From NCBI GenBank assembly GCA_964481035.1, contig CAYZSE010000088.1, forward strand, positions 1 through 14,946: a DNA stretch of 14,946 bases, in the 5' to 3' direction. The position numbers and the translations under genes were made by a program. The notes below the pieces were generated by a model. It worked only from the letters and a program-made list of their open reading frames with translations. It was not told where the DNA came from and searched no databases. The DNA is from JAAAPF01 sp964481035 (GTDB taxonomy: Bacteria > Pseudomonadota > Alphaproteobacteria > Geminicoccales > Geminicoccaceae). Positions 5,928-13,358 of the stretch are shown in pieces (positions within the stretch are counted from its first letter, which is position 1; each line of letters opens with the position of its first letter).

Positions 5928-6665
5928 ATGGGACGTCTCGAAGGCAAGCACATCCTGGTGACCGCGGCCGCCCAGGGCATCGGCCGCGCCACCGTCGAGG
6001 CAGCGGCGCGCGAAGGCGCTCTGGTCATCGCCACCGACGTCGACGAAACGCTGCTCGTCGAGCTCGAGGCGATCGAGAACGTCACCGCGCGCGTCCTCGA
6101 CGTCACCGACACCGACGCGATCGCCATCGCCGCCGCCGAGATCGGCGCCATCGACGGCCTCGTCAACGTCGCCGGCCACGTCCACCACGGCACCGTGCTC
6201 GATGCCGACGACGCGGCGATGACATTCTCCTGGACCCTCAACGTGCAGTCTATGCACCGGATGATCCGCGCCTTCTTGCCGGCGATGCTGGAGCAAGGAC
6301 ATGGCAGCATCGTCAACGTCGGCTCCGCCGCCTCGAGCATCAAGGCTGCGCCCGACCGCTTTGTCTACGCCACGACCAAGGCGGCGGTCATCGGTCTCAC
6401 CAAGTCGGTCGCCGTCGACTTCGTCGGCCGCGGCATCCGCTGCAACGTGGTCTGCCCCGGGACCATCCAGACGCCCTCGCTCGACCGGCGGATCAACGCC
6501 TTCGCCGATCCCGACGCGGCGCGCGCGGCCTTCGTCGCCCGCCAGCCTCTGGGCCGGCTCGGCACCGCTGACGAGGTGGCGATGGCCAGCCTCTACCTCC
6601 TCGCCGACGACAGCGCCTTCGTCACCGGCACCTGCCTCGTCATCGACGGCGGCTGGTCGCTGTGA
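5928..6665 (+). CDS. Short-chain dehydrogenase very similar to animal BDH2/DHRS6
   Basis: This 245-residue NAD-dependent SDR is probably a cytosolic dehydrogenase of a small hydroxy or oxo acid. The nucleotide-binding motif is VTAAAQGIGRA (11-21), with T-A-A-A-Q-G-I-G replacing the common T-G-x-x-x-G-x-G. D37 (IATDVD) indicates NAD rather than NADP. NVAG is at 80-83, the catalytic Ser is S133, and Tyr/Lys are Y147 and K151 (YATTK). From memory it tracks human BDH2 through VAG-x-VHHGTVLD, AFLPAML, TTKAAVIGLTKSVA, GIRCN-x-VCPGT, TPSL and VIDGGWSL. BDH2 is described as a type 2 3-hydroxybutyrate dehydrogenase and later as a 4-oxo-L-proline reductase. Bacterial relatives include 2-keto-3-deoxy-L-fuconate dehydrogenases. 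The ATG at 5928 follows GAGAGGGAGAG. Substrate is undecided. It lies 53 bases after the unknown gene. Confidence 0.92.
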   Translation: MGRLEGKHILVTAAAQGIGRATVEAAAREGALVIATDVDETLLVELEAIENVTARVLDVTDTDAIAIAAAEIGAIDGLVNVAGHVHHGTVLDADDAAMTFSWTLNVQSMHRMIRAFLPAMLEQGHGSIVNVGSAASSIKAAPDRFVYATTKAAVIGLTKSVAVDFVGRGIRCNVVCPGTIQTPSLDRRINAFADPDAARAAFVARQPLGRLGTADEVAMASLYLLADDSAFVTGTCLVIDGGWSL

Positions 6666-6827
6666 GGGTGGGCGCGGCCCACCGATCACGCGCCGTCGCC
6701 GGCCGTGCCGCGCGCGGCAAGCCGGAGCGCATCGCCGTCTCCGGCGCGCCCCGGGCCCTCGCCTGCACCTTCATCCTCGCCGCCGGCGCAAGGACGCCCG
6801 CTGCCGGTCGACGACCGCCCGCCGTGC

Positions 6828-7550
6828 TCAGCCGCGGCGGGCGCGGTGCCGCCGCATGGCCGCGAGCGCCAGCACCGCCACGCCGAAGCCGAGGGCGGCC
6901 GGCGGCAACGGCGTCGGGACGATGTCGATGCCGTCGATCGTCCCGCTGACCGAAAAGAAGCTCGCCTCGGTCGTTCCGACGATCTGGGTCAAGGCGAACA
7001 CGCCCGAGACGTCGTCTCTGGCCGGATCGAAGATCGCGCCCTCGGCCGCCAACGGGATGGCGGCATCGGCAAAGCTGCCGGCCGACTTGTCTTTCAGCGT
7101 CACCCGGATGCTGGAAGACACCGCGGTTTGATCCCGCGTTGCTCGGGCCAGAAAATCGACCGTTAGGGAGTCTTGCAGGCCGCCGAGGATGGGTTCGCCG
7201 TCGTTCGTGACGGTGATGTTGCCGCTCTCATTGAAGCGGTCACGCGTCGGGAAGCCTTGCCGGCCATCACCCAGCTCGGCGGATTCGACACGTTGGCGAT
7301 AGAGCGTCGTGCTCGCGTCTAGCGTTCTGCCCGGACTTCCTTCCGCGTGATAGGCGAGCGCGCCGCTAATTCGCTCGCCGACCGCAAAGGTCACGCCCTC
7401 GAAGGAGGTGACCTCGGACACCTCGAACTGGTCGGCGCCCGAAGACGCTCGCCAGACGATGTCCGTGATCGTACCCGTGAACTGCAACTCGTGGGTCGCC
7501 GGATAGGTAGGTACTGTAACGACAATGCCGCCTGGACCCACGATCGCCAT
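6828..7550 (-). CDS. VPLPA-CTERM sorting-signal protein, no visible signal peptide
   Basis: This 240-residue protein is probably exported or surface-bound, of unknown function. The C-terminus has the full PEP-CTERM-like layout. VPTPLPPAALGFG supplies the VPLPA-type motif, a hydrophobic segment FGVAVLALAAM follows, and RRHRARRG is the basic tail. Exosortase/rhombosortase-type systems process such tails in other bacteria; no such enzyme gene is in the window. The body (THELQFTGTITDIVW onward) looks like a beta-rich extracellular domain. Oddly, the N-terminus MAIVGPGGIVVTVPTYPATH lacks a basic n-region and a proper hydrophobic core. Yet the ATG at 7550 has a textbook GGAGGT 7 bases upstream. Either export uses another route, or the leader is damaged by a frameshift or sequencing error. 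Base composition is visibly less GC-rich than its neighbours, hinting at transfer. Confidence 0.78.
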   Translation of the reverse strand: MAIVGPGGIVVTVPTYPATHELQFTGTITDIVWRASSGADQFEVSEVTSFEGVTFAVGERISGALAYHAEGSPGRTLDASTTLYRQRVESAELGDGRQGFPTRDRFNESGNITVTNDGEPILGGLQDSLTVDFLARATRDQTAVSSSIRVTLKDKSAGSFADAAIPLAAEGAIFDPARDDVSGVFALTQIVGTTEASFFSVSGTIDGIDIVPTPLPPAALGFGVAVLALAAMRRHRARRG

Positions 7551-7655
7551 AGTTGTGACCTCCGCAGTACAACGTTGCGGTCAGTACTAGCCAGGACGCT
7601 CACGATGGCGATACGGATCTTGGCTCATTTGTCTTTCAGGCGACCGCGAGTACGG

Positions 7656-8375
7656 TCACGGGACGACCAGCTCGGCCTCCGGGCCGGCCCAGAGACGCCA
7701 GCCGCCGAGAAAGGCGTTGGCGTTGCCGCCGCGGCGGCAGTGCGGCGGCAGGTCGTCGAGGTGGCGGAGATTGCCGCCGCCGAGAACGACGTAGTCGGCC
7801 ACGGTCGCGTCCTTCATGCGCCTGACGACATCCTCGAGCGCCGCCCGCCAGGCGGCGACGCCCAGTCGCTCGATCCCGCGGGTGCCGGTGACGTCCTCGT
7901 AGGTCATGCCGTCGTTGTAGGGGAGATGCTGGATCTCAAGGCCGACCGGGTGGCCGTCGTGGATCAGCGCCGTGCCGAGGCCGGTGCCGAGACCCAAGAA
8001 CAGCATGACGCCGCCCTGATAGCTGCCGAGCGCCTGCATCACCGCGTCGTTGATGAGGATCGTCGGCACCGCGAACGCGGCCGCCGTGTCGAGCGCGAGC
8101 CAGCCCTCGCCCATGTTGTGCGGCTCGCTGTAGCAGCGGCCGTGCGCGACGCCCGTCGGCACGCCGATGCTGATGCGGTCGACGGGCCAGCCGGCGCTGA
8201 GCCTGCGGATGTCGGCGATCATCTCGCCGGGCGTGTAGTCGACGCCCGAGGGGGCTGCCGCGCTCGCCCCGGTCCGCGAGCACCAGAGCTTGAGGTTGGC
8301 GGCGCCGAGGTCGCAGACGAGGACCGACGGGGCGCCCTCGGGGCTCCTGCCCACGGGTATTCGGACCTTGATCAT
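7656..8375 (-). CDS. ROK-family kinase-like protein (polyphosphate/ATP glucokinase-like)
   Basis: This 239-residue predicted cytoplasmic sugar kinase has ROK-like motifs. The phosphate-binding loop is VLVCDLGAANLKLW (18-31). Its D22 is kept, but GAAN replaces the common GGTN/GGTK. The catalytic Asp sits in TILINDAVMQALGSY (105-119; D110). The second phosphate loop is FLGLGTGLGTALI (126-138). EIQHLPY (147-153) stands where other ROK proteins have E-x-G-H. The Cys zinc cluster of many ROK kinases is absent, as in polyphosphate glucokinase. The C-terminus GGNANAFLGGWRLW is well formed. Two ATGs are possible (8378 and 8375). The ribosome site GGGGAGG is 5 bases from the second, which I prefer. 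It follows upp by about 28 bases and is probably in the same transcript. The phosphate donor and sugar are not decidable here. Confidence 0.78.
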   Translation of the reverse strand: MIKVRIPVGRSPEGAPSVLVCDLGAANLKLWCSRTGASAAAPSGVDYTPGEMIADIRRLSAGWPVDRISIGVPTGVAHGRCYSEPHNMGEGWLALDTAAAFAVPTILINDAVMQALGSYQGGVMLFLGLGTGLGTALIHDGHPVGLEIQHLPYNDGMTYEDVTGTRGIERLGVAAWRAALEDVVRRMKDATVADYVVLGGGNLRHLDDLPPHCRRGGNANAFLGGWRLWAGPEAELVVP

Positions 8376-8403
8376 CATCGCCTCCCCGGCGCTGCGACGG
8401 CGC

Positions 8404-9057
8404 CTACTTGGTCCCGTAGATCCGGTCGCCCGCATCGCCGAGGCCCGGCAGGATGTAGCCCTTGGCGTTGAGCCCGTCGTCGAGCGCGGCGGTGTAGATC
8501 GGCACATCCGGGTGCGCTTCCTGGAGGCGTTCGACGCCCTCGGGCGCGGCCAGGAGGCAGACGAAGCGGATGTGGGGTGGGCCGTCCTCCTTGACCCGGT
8601 CGACCGCCGCCACCGCCGAGTTGGCCGTCGCCAGCATCGGGTCGACGACGATGACCTCGCGGACATCGATGTCGTGCGGCATCTTGTAGTAGTACTCGAC
8701 CGGGATCAGCGTCTTCGGGTCGCGGTAGAGCCCGACATGGCCGACCCGGGCCGAGGGGATGAGATCGAGCATGCCCTCCAGCATCCCGTTGCCCGCCCTG
8801 AGGATCGAGACCACGCAGAGCTTCTTGCCCGAGAGCTTGCGCGCCTGCATCGCCATCAAGGGCGTCTCGATGGCGACGTCGTCGAGGGGCAGGTCGCGCG
8901 TCACCTCGTAGGCCAGAAGCATCGCCACCTCGCGGACGAGCTGGCGAAAGATGGCGACAGGCGTGGTCGCTTCCCGCATCAGCGTCAGCTTGTGCTCGAT
9001 CAGCGGATGCCGGACGACGTGCAGGGTCGGAAAACGATCGCAGTCGGCGGCTTGCAT
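8404..9057 (-). CDS. upp: Uracil phosphoribosyltransferase
   Basis: This enzyme makes UMP from uracil and PRPP in pyrimidine salvage. The 217-residue length is typical. ILRAGNGMLEGMLDLIP (85-101) is the conserved central block. VVDPMLATANSA (137-148) is the PRPP loop. YILPGLGDAGDRIYGTK at the C-terminus is the uracil-binding end, highly conserved in the family. The loop normally reads DPMLATGG or DPMLATGN; here the first glycine is Ala145 (codon GCC). I recall that the Toxoplasma enzyme also has Ala there, so activity is likely kept. The ATG at 9057 follows GGAG at suitable distance. In-frame codons further upstream run into the repeat array and are not preferred. Upstream, 72 bases from the start, lie three phased palindromes that may regulate it. 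Confidence 0.95.
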   Translation of the reverse strand: MQAADCDRFPTLHVVRHPLIEHKLTLMREATTPVAIFRQLVREVAMLLAYEVTRDLPLDDVAIETPLMAMQARKLSGKKLCVVSILRAGNGMLEGMLDLIPSARVGHVGLYRDPKTLIPVEYYYKMPHDIDVREVIVVDPMLATANSAVAAVDRVKEDGPPHIRFVCLLAAPEGVERLQEAHPDVPIYTAALDDGLNAKGYILPGLGDAGDRIYGTK

Positions 9058-9128
9058 CGACGACGCTCCGGTGGCGGTCGGGCCTGCGGTAGCTAGGGCC
9101 GGGTCGGCCCCGTTGTCCAGCCGCCGCG

Positions 9129-9161
9129 CGCATCGTGCACGCATCGTGCACGCATCGTGCA
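9129..9161. repeat. Three perfect 11-bp tandem repeats carrying an 8-bp palindrome
   Basis: CGCATCGTGCA occurs three times in tandem with no mismatch (9129-9139, 9140-9150, 9151-9161). Each junction makes the palindrome CGTGCACG (9134-9141, 9145-9152, 9156-9163). The centres are 11 bases apart, about one helical turn. The array lies in the 239-bp gap between upp (start 9057, minus) and the epimerase gene (start 9297, plus). It could be a phased operator, or merely a short tandem duplication. Confidence 0.75.
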
Positions 9162-9296
9162 CGGCGGCGCACCGTGCCGGGAGCCGCCGCGCCACGCACT
9201 TACGAGGTGCGGGGCACCGCCTGCTCTGACAAGATAAGCGCTCCGGTAGAACCGGCGCGCCTTGACCGTGGTCCATCCGCTCGCGGGAGACATCCC

Positions 9297-10454
9297 TTGC
9301 CCAGCCGTGTCGACGAGGTGCTGGCCGCCGTCGCTGCCGAGTGGCGGCGCTGGTTTCGCGATACGGCCTTGCCGTTCTGGCGGGGCCGAGCCTTCGATGC
9401 CGAGCTCGGCCTCTTCCACGAGCGACTGCATCTCGACGGCCGGGCCGACCGCGGCTGCCCCTTGCGCGTGCGCACGCAGGCTCGCCAGATCTACGTCTAC
9501 GCCCACGCCCACCTCATGGGGCTGGACGTCGAGGGTCTCGCGGTCGCGCGCCGGGCGCTGCTGGAGCTGCGGCGCCGGGCGTGGCGCGTCGACGGTCGGC
9601 CCGGGTGGGTGCACGCGCTGGGCCCGGACGGCTCGGTCGACGACCCGACCCGCGACCTCTACGATCACGCCTTCGTGCTCATGATGCTCGCCTATTATCT
9701 CCGCGCGAGCGGCGAGCCCTTCGCGCGGGTCTGGATCGACGAGACCCTCGCGGTGGTCGACGAGCTGCTCGCCGCGCCGCACGGCGGCTTCGCCGAGAAC
9801 GACGCTGCTGTCGGCGCGGAACGTCGCCAGAACCCGCACATGCACCTGTTCGAGGCGATGCAGGCGCTCCACGTGGCAACCGGCGAGGCTCGCTTCCTCG
9901 CCCGTGCCGGCGAGATGTTCGAGCTGTTCCGCACGCGCTTCTTCGACGATCAGGCCGGCGTGCTGCGCGAGTTCTTCGCCCCCGACTGGACGCTCTTGGC
10001 GAACGGGCGCAGCGACCATGTCGAGCCGGGGCACATGGTCGAATGGGTGTGGCTGCTGCGGCGCTACGGCAGCCTCGCCGCGCGGCCGGTGGACGGGTTC
10101 TGCGCGCGGCTCCTGGCGAGCGGCACCCGCCTCGGCGAGCAGCCCGGATCCGAGGGTTTCCTCATCAACGAGACCGACCTCGAGGGGCGGCCGCGCAGCG
10201 ATGTCCGCCGCCTTTGGACGGTCACCGAATATCTCAAGGCGCTGACCGTCGAGGCCCGCGCCCGGGGCGATGCGACGCTCGCCGAGCGGGCGGCGGCGCT
10301 CAGCGAGCGGACCTTCGCGACCCACCTCACGGGCGTTCCGCTCGGCACCTGGTGCGATCAGTTCACCATCACCGGCACGCGGTCCGTCACCCACATCCCG
10401 GCCTCGTCCTTCTACCACCTGTTCGCCATGCTGGCCGAGCTCGAGCGGCGGTGA
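9297..10454 (+). CDS. AGE-family epimerase/isomerase (N-acylglucosamine 2-epimerase or mannose isomerase-like)
   Basis: This predicted cytoplasmic sugar epimerase or aldose-ketose isomerase has an alpha6/alpha6-barrel. It is 385 residues long, as usual. Family motifs are RVRTQARQIYVYAHAH (57-72), RDLYDHAFVLMMLAYY (119-134), QNPHMHLFEAMQALH (178-192), VEPGHMVEWVWLLRRYG (242-258), LWTVTEYLKAL (306-316) and THIPASSFYHLF (365-376). H246 and H374 are the likely catalytic pair by family analogy. The start is TTG at 9297-9299, 6 bases after GGGAGA. In-frame upstream ATGs run through the repeat array and lack a ribosome site. It diverges from upp and the ROK kinase. A role feeding an isomerised sugar to the kinase is attractive but is inference. 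Substrate (mannose, N-acyl sugar or other) cannot be told. Confidence 0.88.
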   Translation: MPSRVDEVLAAVAAEWRRWFRDTALPFWRGRAFDAELGLFHERLHLDGRADRGCPLRVRTQARQIYVYAHAHLMGLDVEGLAVARRALLELRRRAWRVDGRPGWVHALGPDGSVDDPTRDLYDHAFVLMMLAYYLRASGEPFARVWIDETLAVVDELLAAPHGGFAENDAAVGAERRQNPHMHLFEAMQALHVATGEARFLARAGEMFELFRTRFFDDQAGVLREFFAPDWTLLANGRSDHVEPGHMVEWVWLLRRYGSLAARPVDGFCARLLASGTRLGEQPGSEGFLINETDLEGRPRSDVRRLWTVTEYLKALTVEARARGDATLAERAAALSERTFATHLTGVPLGTWCDQFTITGTRSVTHIPASSFYHLFAMLAELERR

Positions 10455-10466
10455 GCGCCGCCTTTT
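10445..10466 (+). terminator. Possible rho-independent terminator overlapping the epimerase stop codon
   Basis: GCGGCG (10445-10450) pairs with CGCCGC (10456-10461) around a 5-base loop that contains part of the TGA stop. CTTTT follows. The stem is short and the T-run weak. Confidence 0.3.
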
Positions 10467-10742
10467 CCGGGCGGCCGACCTCTCCACCGGAAGGCCCCGC
10501 GCCGCCGCGCCGGAACGATCCGCGGCGCCCAACGCCGATGCGAAAGAGCGTCGGACCGGTTGACCTTCCTCGAAGGACGTGAAAATCGGCCCCACCGCGC
10601 GGCGGGTCTCAAACGGGCCGTCGCGCGGCGAGCTTGACAGGCCGTGAAGACCGCTGGTCGGGCTGGCGAATGCTACGCCGCTCCGGCTCCACCAGCCCGA
10701 AGGTGCACCAGTGAGCCACACGCCAGCTCATCCGCCGGCGCC
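10455..10742. other. 288-bp gap without a gene
   Basis: No credible gene is seen between the convergent epimerase and SDR genes. The only structure noted is a 9-bp inverted repeat, TCGGGCTGG (10658-10666) and CCAGCCCGA (10692-10700), with a 25-base loop and no T-run. It might help end transcription of the SDR gene at 10743. Confidence 0.5.
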
Positions 10743-11516
10743 TCAAAACGCCATCCAGCCGCCGTCGACCATGAGGTTATGGCCGGTGAGGTAGGTGGCC
10801 TCGTCGCTGGCGAGAAAAAGCGCGGCGCGGGCGACATCGGCGGGGGTGCCGAGCCGGGGCATCGGCGTGCGCATCCTCGAGTAGTCGAGGGCGTCGGCGC
10901 CGGGCCCGTCCAAGGGCTTGCCGGTGAGGATGCGGCCCGGCGCGACGGCGTTGCAGACGATGTGGTCACGGGCGTAGTCGACCGCGATCTGGCGGGTCAG
11001 ATAGACGACCGCCGCCTTGCCCGTGCCGTAGGCGATGTTGCCGGGTGCGGCGACCATGCCGTGCTGGGAGGAGACGTTGACGATGCGGCCGCGGGCGTCG
11101 CCGCGGACGGGCTGCGCCAACATCTGCTGGACCGCCCGCTTGCAGCCGAAGAAGACGCCCTTGGCGTTGACCGCCATGACGCGGTCCCAGTCCGCCTCGG
11201 TGGTCTCCAGGAGCGGCGTGCCGGCGCCGTTGATCGCGGCGTTGTTGACCATGACGTCGAGCGCCCCGAACCGCTCGACGGCGCAGCCCACCAGCGCGTC
11301 GACATCGGCCCAGACGCTCACGTCGCAGCGCTCGAAGAGCGCCGTCCCGCCCGCCTCCGCGATGACCTCGTGGGTCGGCGCGCCGCCCTCGACGACCTCG
11401 CTCGTCACGTCGCCGATGACGACGTTGGCCCCCTCCTCCGCGAAACGCAAGGCGATGGCGCGGCCGATCCCCGAGGCCCCACCCGTCACCACCGCCGTCC
11501 TGCCCGCGAGCCGCAT
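10743..11516 (-). CDS. Short-chain dehydrogenase/reductase (classical SDR)
   Basis: This is a 257-residue classical SDR oxidoreductase. The cofactor loop is TGGASGIG (11-18), and D36 (IGDVT) suggests NAD. NNAA (91-94) replaces NNAG. The catalytic triad is S150 (NVSSQHG), Y163 and K167 (YGTGK). PGRILTGK (193-200) and the C-terminus LMVDGGWMAF (248-257) are normal. An insertion around EVVEGGAPTHEVIAEAGG (40-57) is slightly longer than usual. The ATG at 11516 has GGAGGAGGG 6 bases upstream. Close relatives carry labels such as glucose 1-dehydrogenase or 3-oxoacyl-ACP reductase, but those names do not establish a substrate. It stands alone: the GGDEF gene upstream on the same strand ends about 197 bases before it. 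Confidence 0.88.
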   Translation of the reverse strand: MRLAGRTAVVTGGASGIGRAIALRFAEEGANVVIGDVTSEVVEGGAPTHEVIAEAGGTALFERCDVSVWADVDALVGCAVERFGALDVMVNNAAINGAGTPLLETTEADWDRVMAVNAKGVFFGCKRAVQQMLAQPVRGDARGRIVNVSSQHGMVAAPGNIAYGTGKAAVVYLTRQIAVDYARDHIVCNAVAPGRILTGKPLDGPGADALDYSRMRTPMPRLGTPADVARAALFLASDEATYLTGHNLMVDGGWMAF

Positions 11517-11713
11517 CGCTGCCCTCCTCCTCTCGAATCGACCCGCAAACGGACGTGTCACGCCGTCCGCCCACGCTGCGCCCGTTTCGCGAACGTCGCG
11601 CGCGGGCCCCACGAGTTGGTGCGCGGCTTGGCGGCCGCCGTCCAGGGCCGCCGCTGCCGCTGTGTCGGCAACGAGCCGGCAGGCGCGTCGGCGTCCGGGC
11701 CCGGCCTCGCCGA

Positions 11714-13210
11714 TCAGGCGGAGCGCACCAGCGACCGGCGCCGGGTGCACGGGCGATGCGGTGACGGCGCCGGCCCGGGGACGCGCTCCGGCCCGCAGAC
11801 CCGGTCCCGGCCGGCCGCTTTCGCCCGGTAGAGCGCGGCGTCCGCCTCGGCGAGCGCGGTCGCCAGGGCCTCGCCGGCAGCGAGCTCGGCGACCCCGAAG
11901 CTCGCGGTGACGGCCAAATCGCGGGGTAGCCGCGGGTGTCGCAGCGCGGCCAATTCCGCCTTGAGGCCGGCGGCGAGCGTCAAGGCGCCGTCGATCGGCG
12001 ACGGCACGAGCACGGCGAACTCCTCGCCGCCGAGGCGCCCGAGAAGCGCTCCTTCCGGCGCATGCTCGCGCAGCCGGGCAGCGCTCCGCCGCAAGACCGC
12101 ATCGCCGACCGCGTGGCCGAAGGCGTCGTTGATGCCCTTGAAGTGATCCAGATCGAGCAGGATCACGCTGCAGGCTGGCTCGCACCGCGCCGCGCGCTCC
12201 GCGCGATGGAACCAGTGCCGGCGGGTCAGCGTGCCGGTCAGCCCGTCCCGCGCGCTCTCGTCCCGCACGCGCCGCAGCTCGACGCCGAGCAGGGTGACGA
12301 CGGCGAGCGCGCTCAGCACCACCGTCGGCTCGGCCCAGGGCAGCGCCGTGCCCGGGATCGCCGCGACCCCGCCGAGGCCAGACGAAAGAAAGAACAGAGC
12401 GCCGTAGGCGTGCGCCGCCGGTGCTGTCGCAGCGACCATGAGCATGACGACGAGCGGGACGAGGGCGGCCGCCGTCTCCCCGCCCGGCAACACTGCCCAA
12501 TGGGCCACCGCGGTCGGCACGACGACGGCGACGCCTACGAGCAGGGCGAGCCAGGGCAAGGAGAGGCACCCGGGCGAGACGTCCGCCGTGACGTCGGCGG
12601 CCCGGCGATGCGGCACGGCGTCGAGCCAGCCGGGCAAGGTACGGACCAGCAGGGTAGCGGCGAAGGGCGTCACCGTCGCGACGCCGATGAGATCGCCCGT
12701 GAACCAAGGGACCGCGGTGGCGAGGAAGGCCTCCTTGGTGACCATGCCCGCGGCCGTGAGCACGGCGACGCCGGCGAGGGCCGCCGTCGCCGCGGCCGCC
12801 GTGGCGACGACCAGAAGCGGGATCATCCGGAACATCGCCGGCCCGTCCGGGTCGGCGCCGAGGCGTCGAACGAGCAAGCCGCCGGCGAGGTACGGCAACC
12901 CGTGCGCCAAGCCCTGAAGAACCACGAGAACGAGATGCAATTTCAGATCCGAAGCGGCGGCGGCGACGTCCCGGCCCATGGCCGAGCCGAGCAGGGCCAT
13001 GGTGACCAGGACCGGCCAGTGCCGCGCCGGCAGCACCAGCGCCACGGCGAACGTCAGGCCCGCCGGCGGATACCACAAGCTGGCGTAGTCGTTGACGCCA
13101 TTTACGGCCGCCAGGCACCACAGCGCAAACCAGACGATGGCCAAGCCGGCGCCGACGGCGACTTGCCGGTATCGCAGGTGCTGAAGGAGATCGCGACGTA
13201 CCGACAACAT
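11714..13210 (-). CDS. MASE1-GGDEF membrane diguanylate cyclase
   Basis: This inner-membrane protein is predicted to make cyclic di-GMP. Of its 498 residues, about 1-310 form a MASE1-type sensor of multiple hydrophobic segments. It has WYPPAGLTFAVALVLPARHW (46-65) and PWFTGDLIGVATVTPF (168-183), both typical of MASE1. The GGDEF domain covers about 318-472. It has DGLTGTLTRRHWF (322-334), LLDLDHFKGINDAFGHAVGD (351-370) and the active-site GGEEF (394-398). Catalytic residues look complete. The inhibitory I-site RxxD, expected nine residues before GGEEF, reads PEGA, so product inhibition at that site is unlikely. The C-terminal tail is Arg/Pro-rich. I chose the ATG at 13210, although its ribosome site is poor. 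No phosphodiesterase domain is present. Confidence 0.88.
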   Translation of the reverse strand: MLSVRRDLLQHLRYRQVAVGAGLAIVWFALWCLAAVNGVNDYASLWYPPAGLTFAVALVLPARHWPVLVTMALLGSAMGRDVAAAASDLKLHLVLVVLQGLAHGLPYLAGGLLVRRLGADPDGPAMFRMIPLLVVATAAAATAALAGVAVLTAAGMVTKEAFLATAVPWFTGDLIGVATVTPFAATLLVRTLPGWLDAVPHRRAADVTADVSPGCLSLPWLALLVGVAVVVPTAVAHWAVLPGGETAAALVPLVVMLMVAATAPAAHAYGALFFLSSGLGGVAAIPGTALPWAEPTVVLSALAVVTLLGVELRRVRDESARDGLTGTLTRRHWFHRAERAARCEPACSVILLDLDHFKGINDAFGHAVGDAVLRRSAARLREHAPEGALLGRLGGEEFAVLVPSPIDGALTLAAGLKAELAALRHPRLPRDLAVTASFGVAELAAGEALATALAEADAALYRAKAAGRDRVCGPERVPGPAPSPHRPCTRRRSLVRSA

Positions 13211-13358
13211 CGGCTCGGACTTCGAATAAATGTGAACTGTAATCCTCGATACATATAGCCCCCCATGGCCGAATGCGCGAGTGTTATTTCGGCTGATCGC
13301 CCATACCGTGGCCTCGATGGCGGCGTCGAACGCCCGATCGACGGCGGAGACGGTCCTG
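13211..13358. promoter_or_regulatory. Upstream region of the GGDEF gene, with an AT-rich promoter candidate
   Basis: The 148-bp gap lies between two minus-strand genes. An AT-rich patch around 13225-13258 includes, on the minus strand, TATATGTAT at about 13256-13248, a plausible -10 for the GGDEF gene. No clear -35 was found. Nothing resembling a strong terminator for the upstream dehydrogenase gene was seen. Confidence 0.25.

Noticed and set aside
6666..6827. Bidirectional terminator between the BDH2-like gene and the VPLPA-CTERM gene
   Set aside because: Several short GC-rich inverted repeats occur, but none has a convincing stem with a T-run on either strand.
9129..9161. CRISPR-like array
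   Set aside because: The repeats are only 11 bp with no spacers and no cas genes nearby.
10658..10700. Attachment site or small RNA in the epimerase-SDR gap
   Set aside because: There is only a 9-bp inverted repeat with a 25-base loop, and no integrase, tRNA or T-run; too little to call.
9093..10721. Open frame of 542 codons on the minus strand opposite the epimerase gene
   Set aside because: It is antisense to a clear family protein, has no recognisable domain, and reads like the low-complexity shadow frames common in GC-rich DNA.
10743..13121. A single 792-codon minus-strand frame joining the region opposite the GGDEF gene to the SDR
   Set aside because: The SDR begins at its own ATG at 11516 with a strong ribosome site, and the upstream part overlaps the GGDEF gene out of frame. 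The fusion is an accident of GC-rich sequence.
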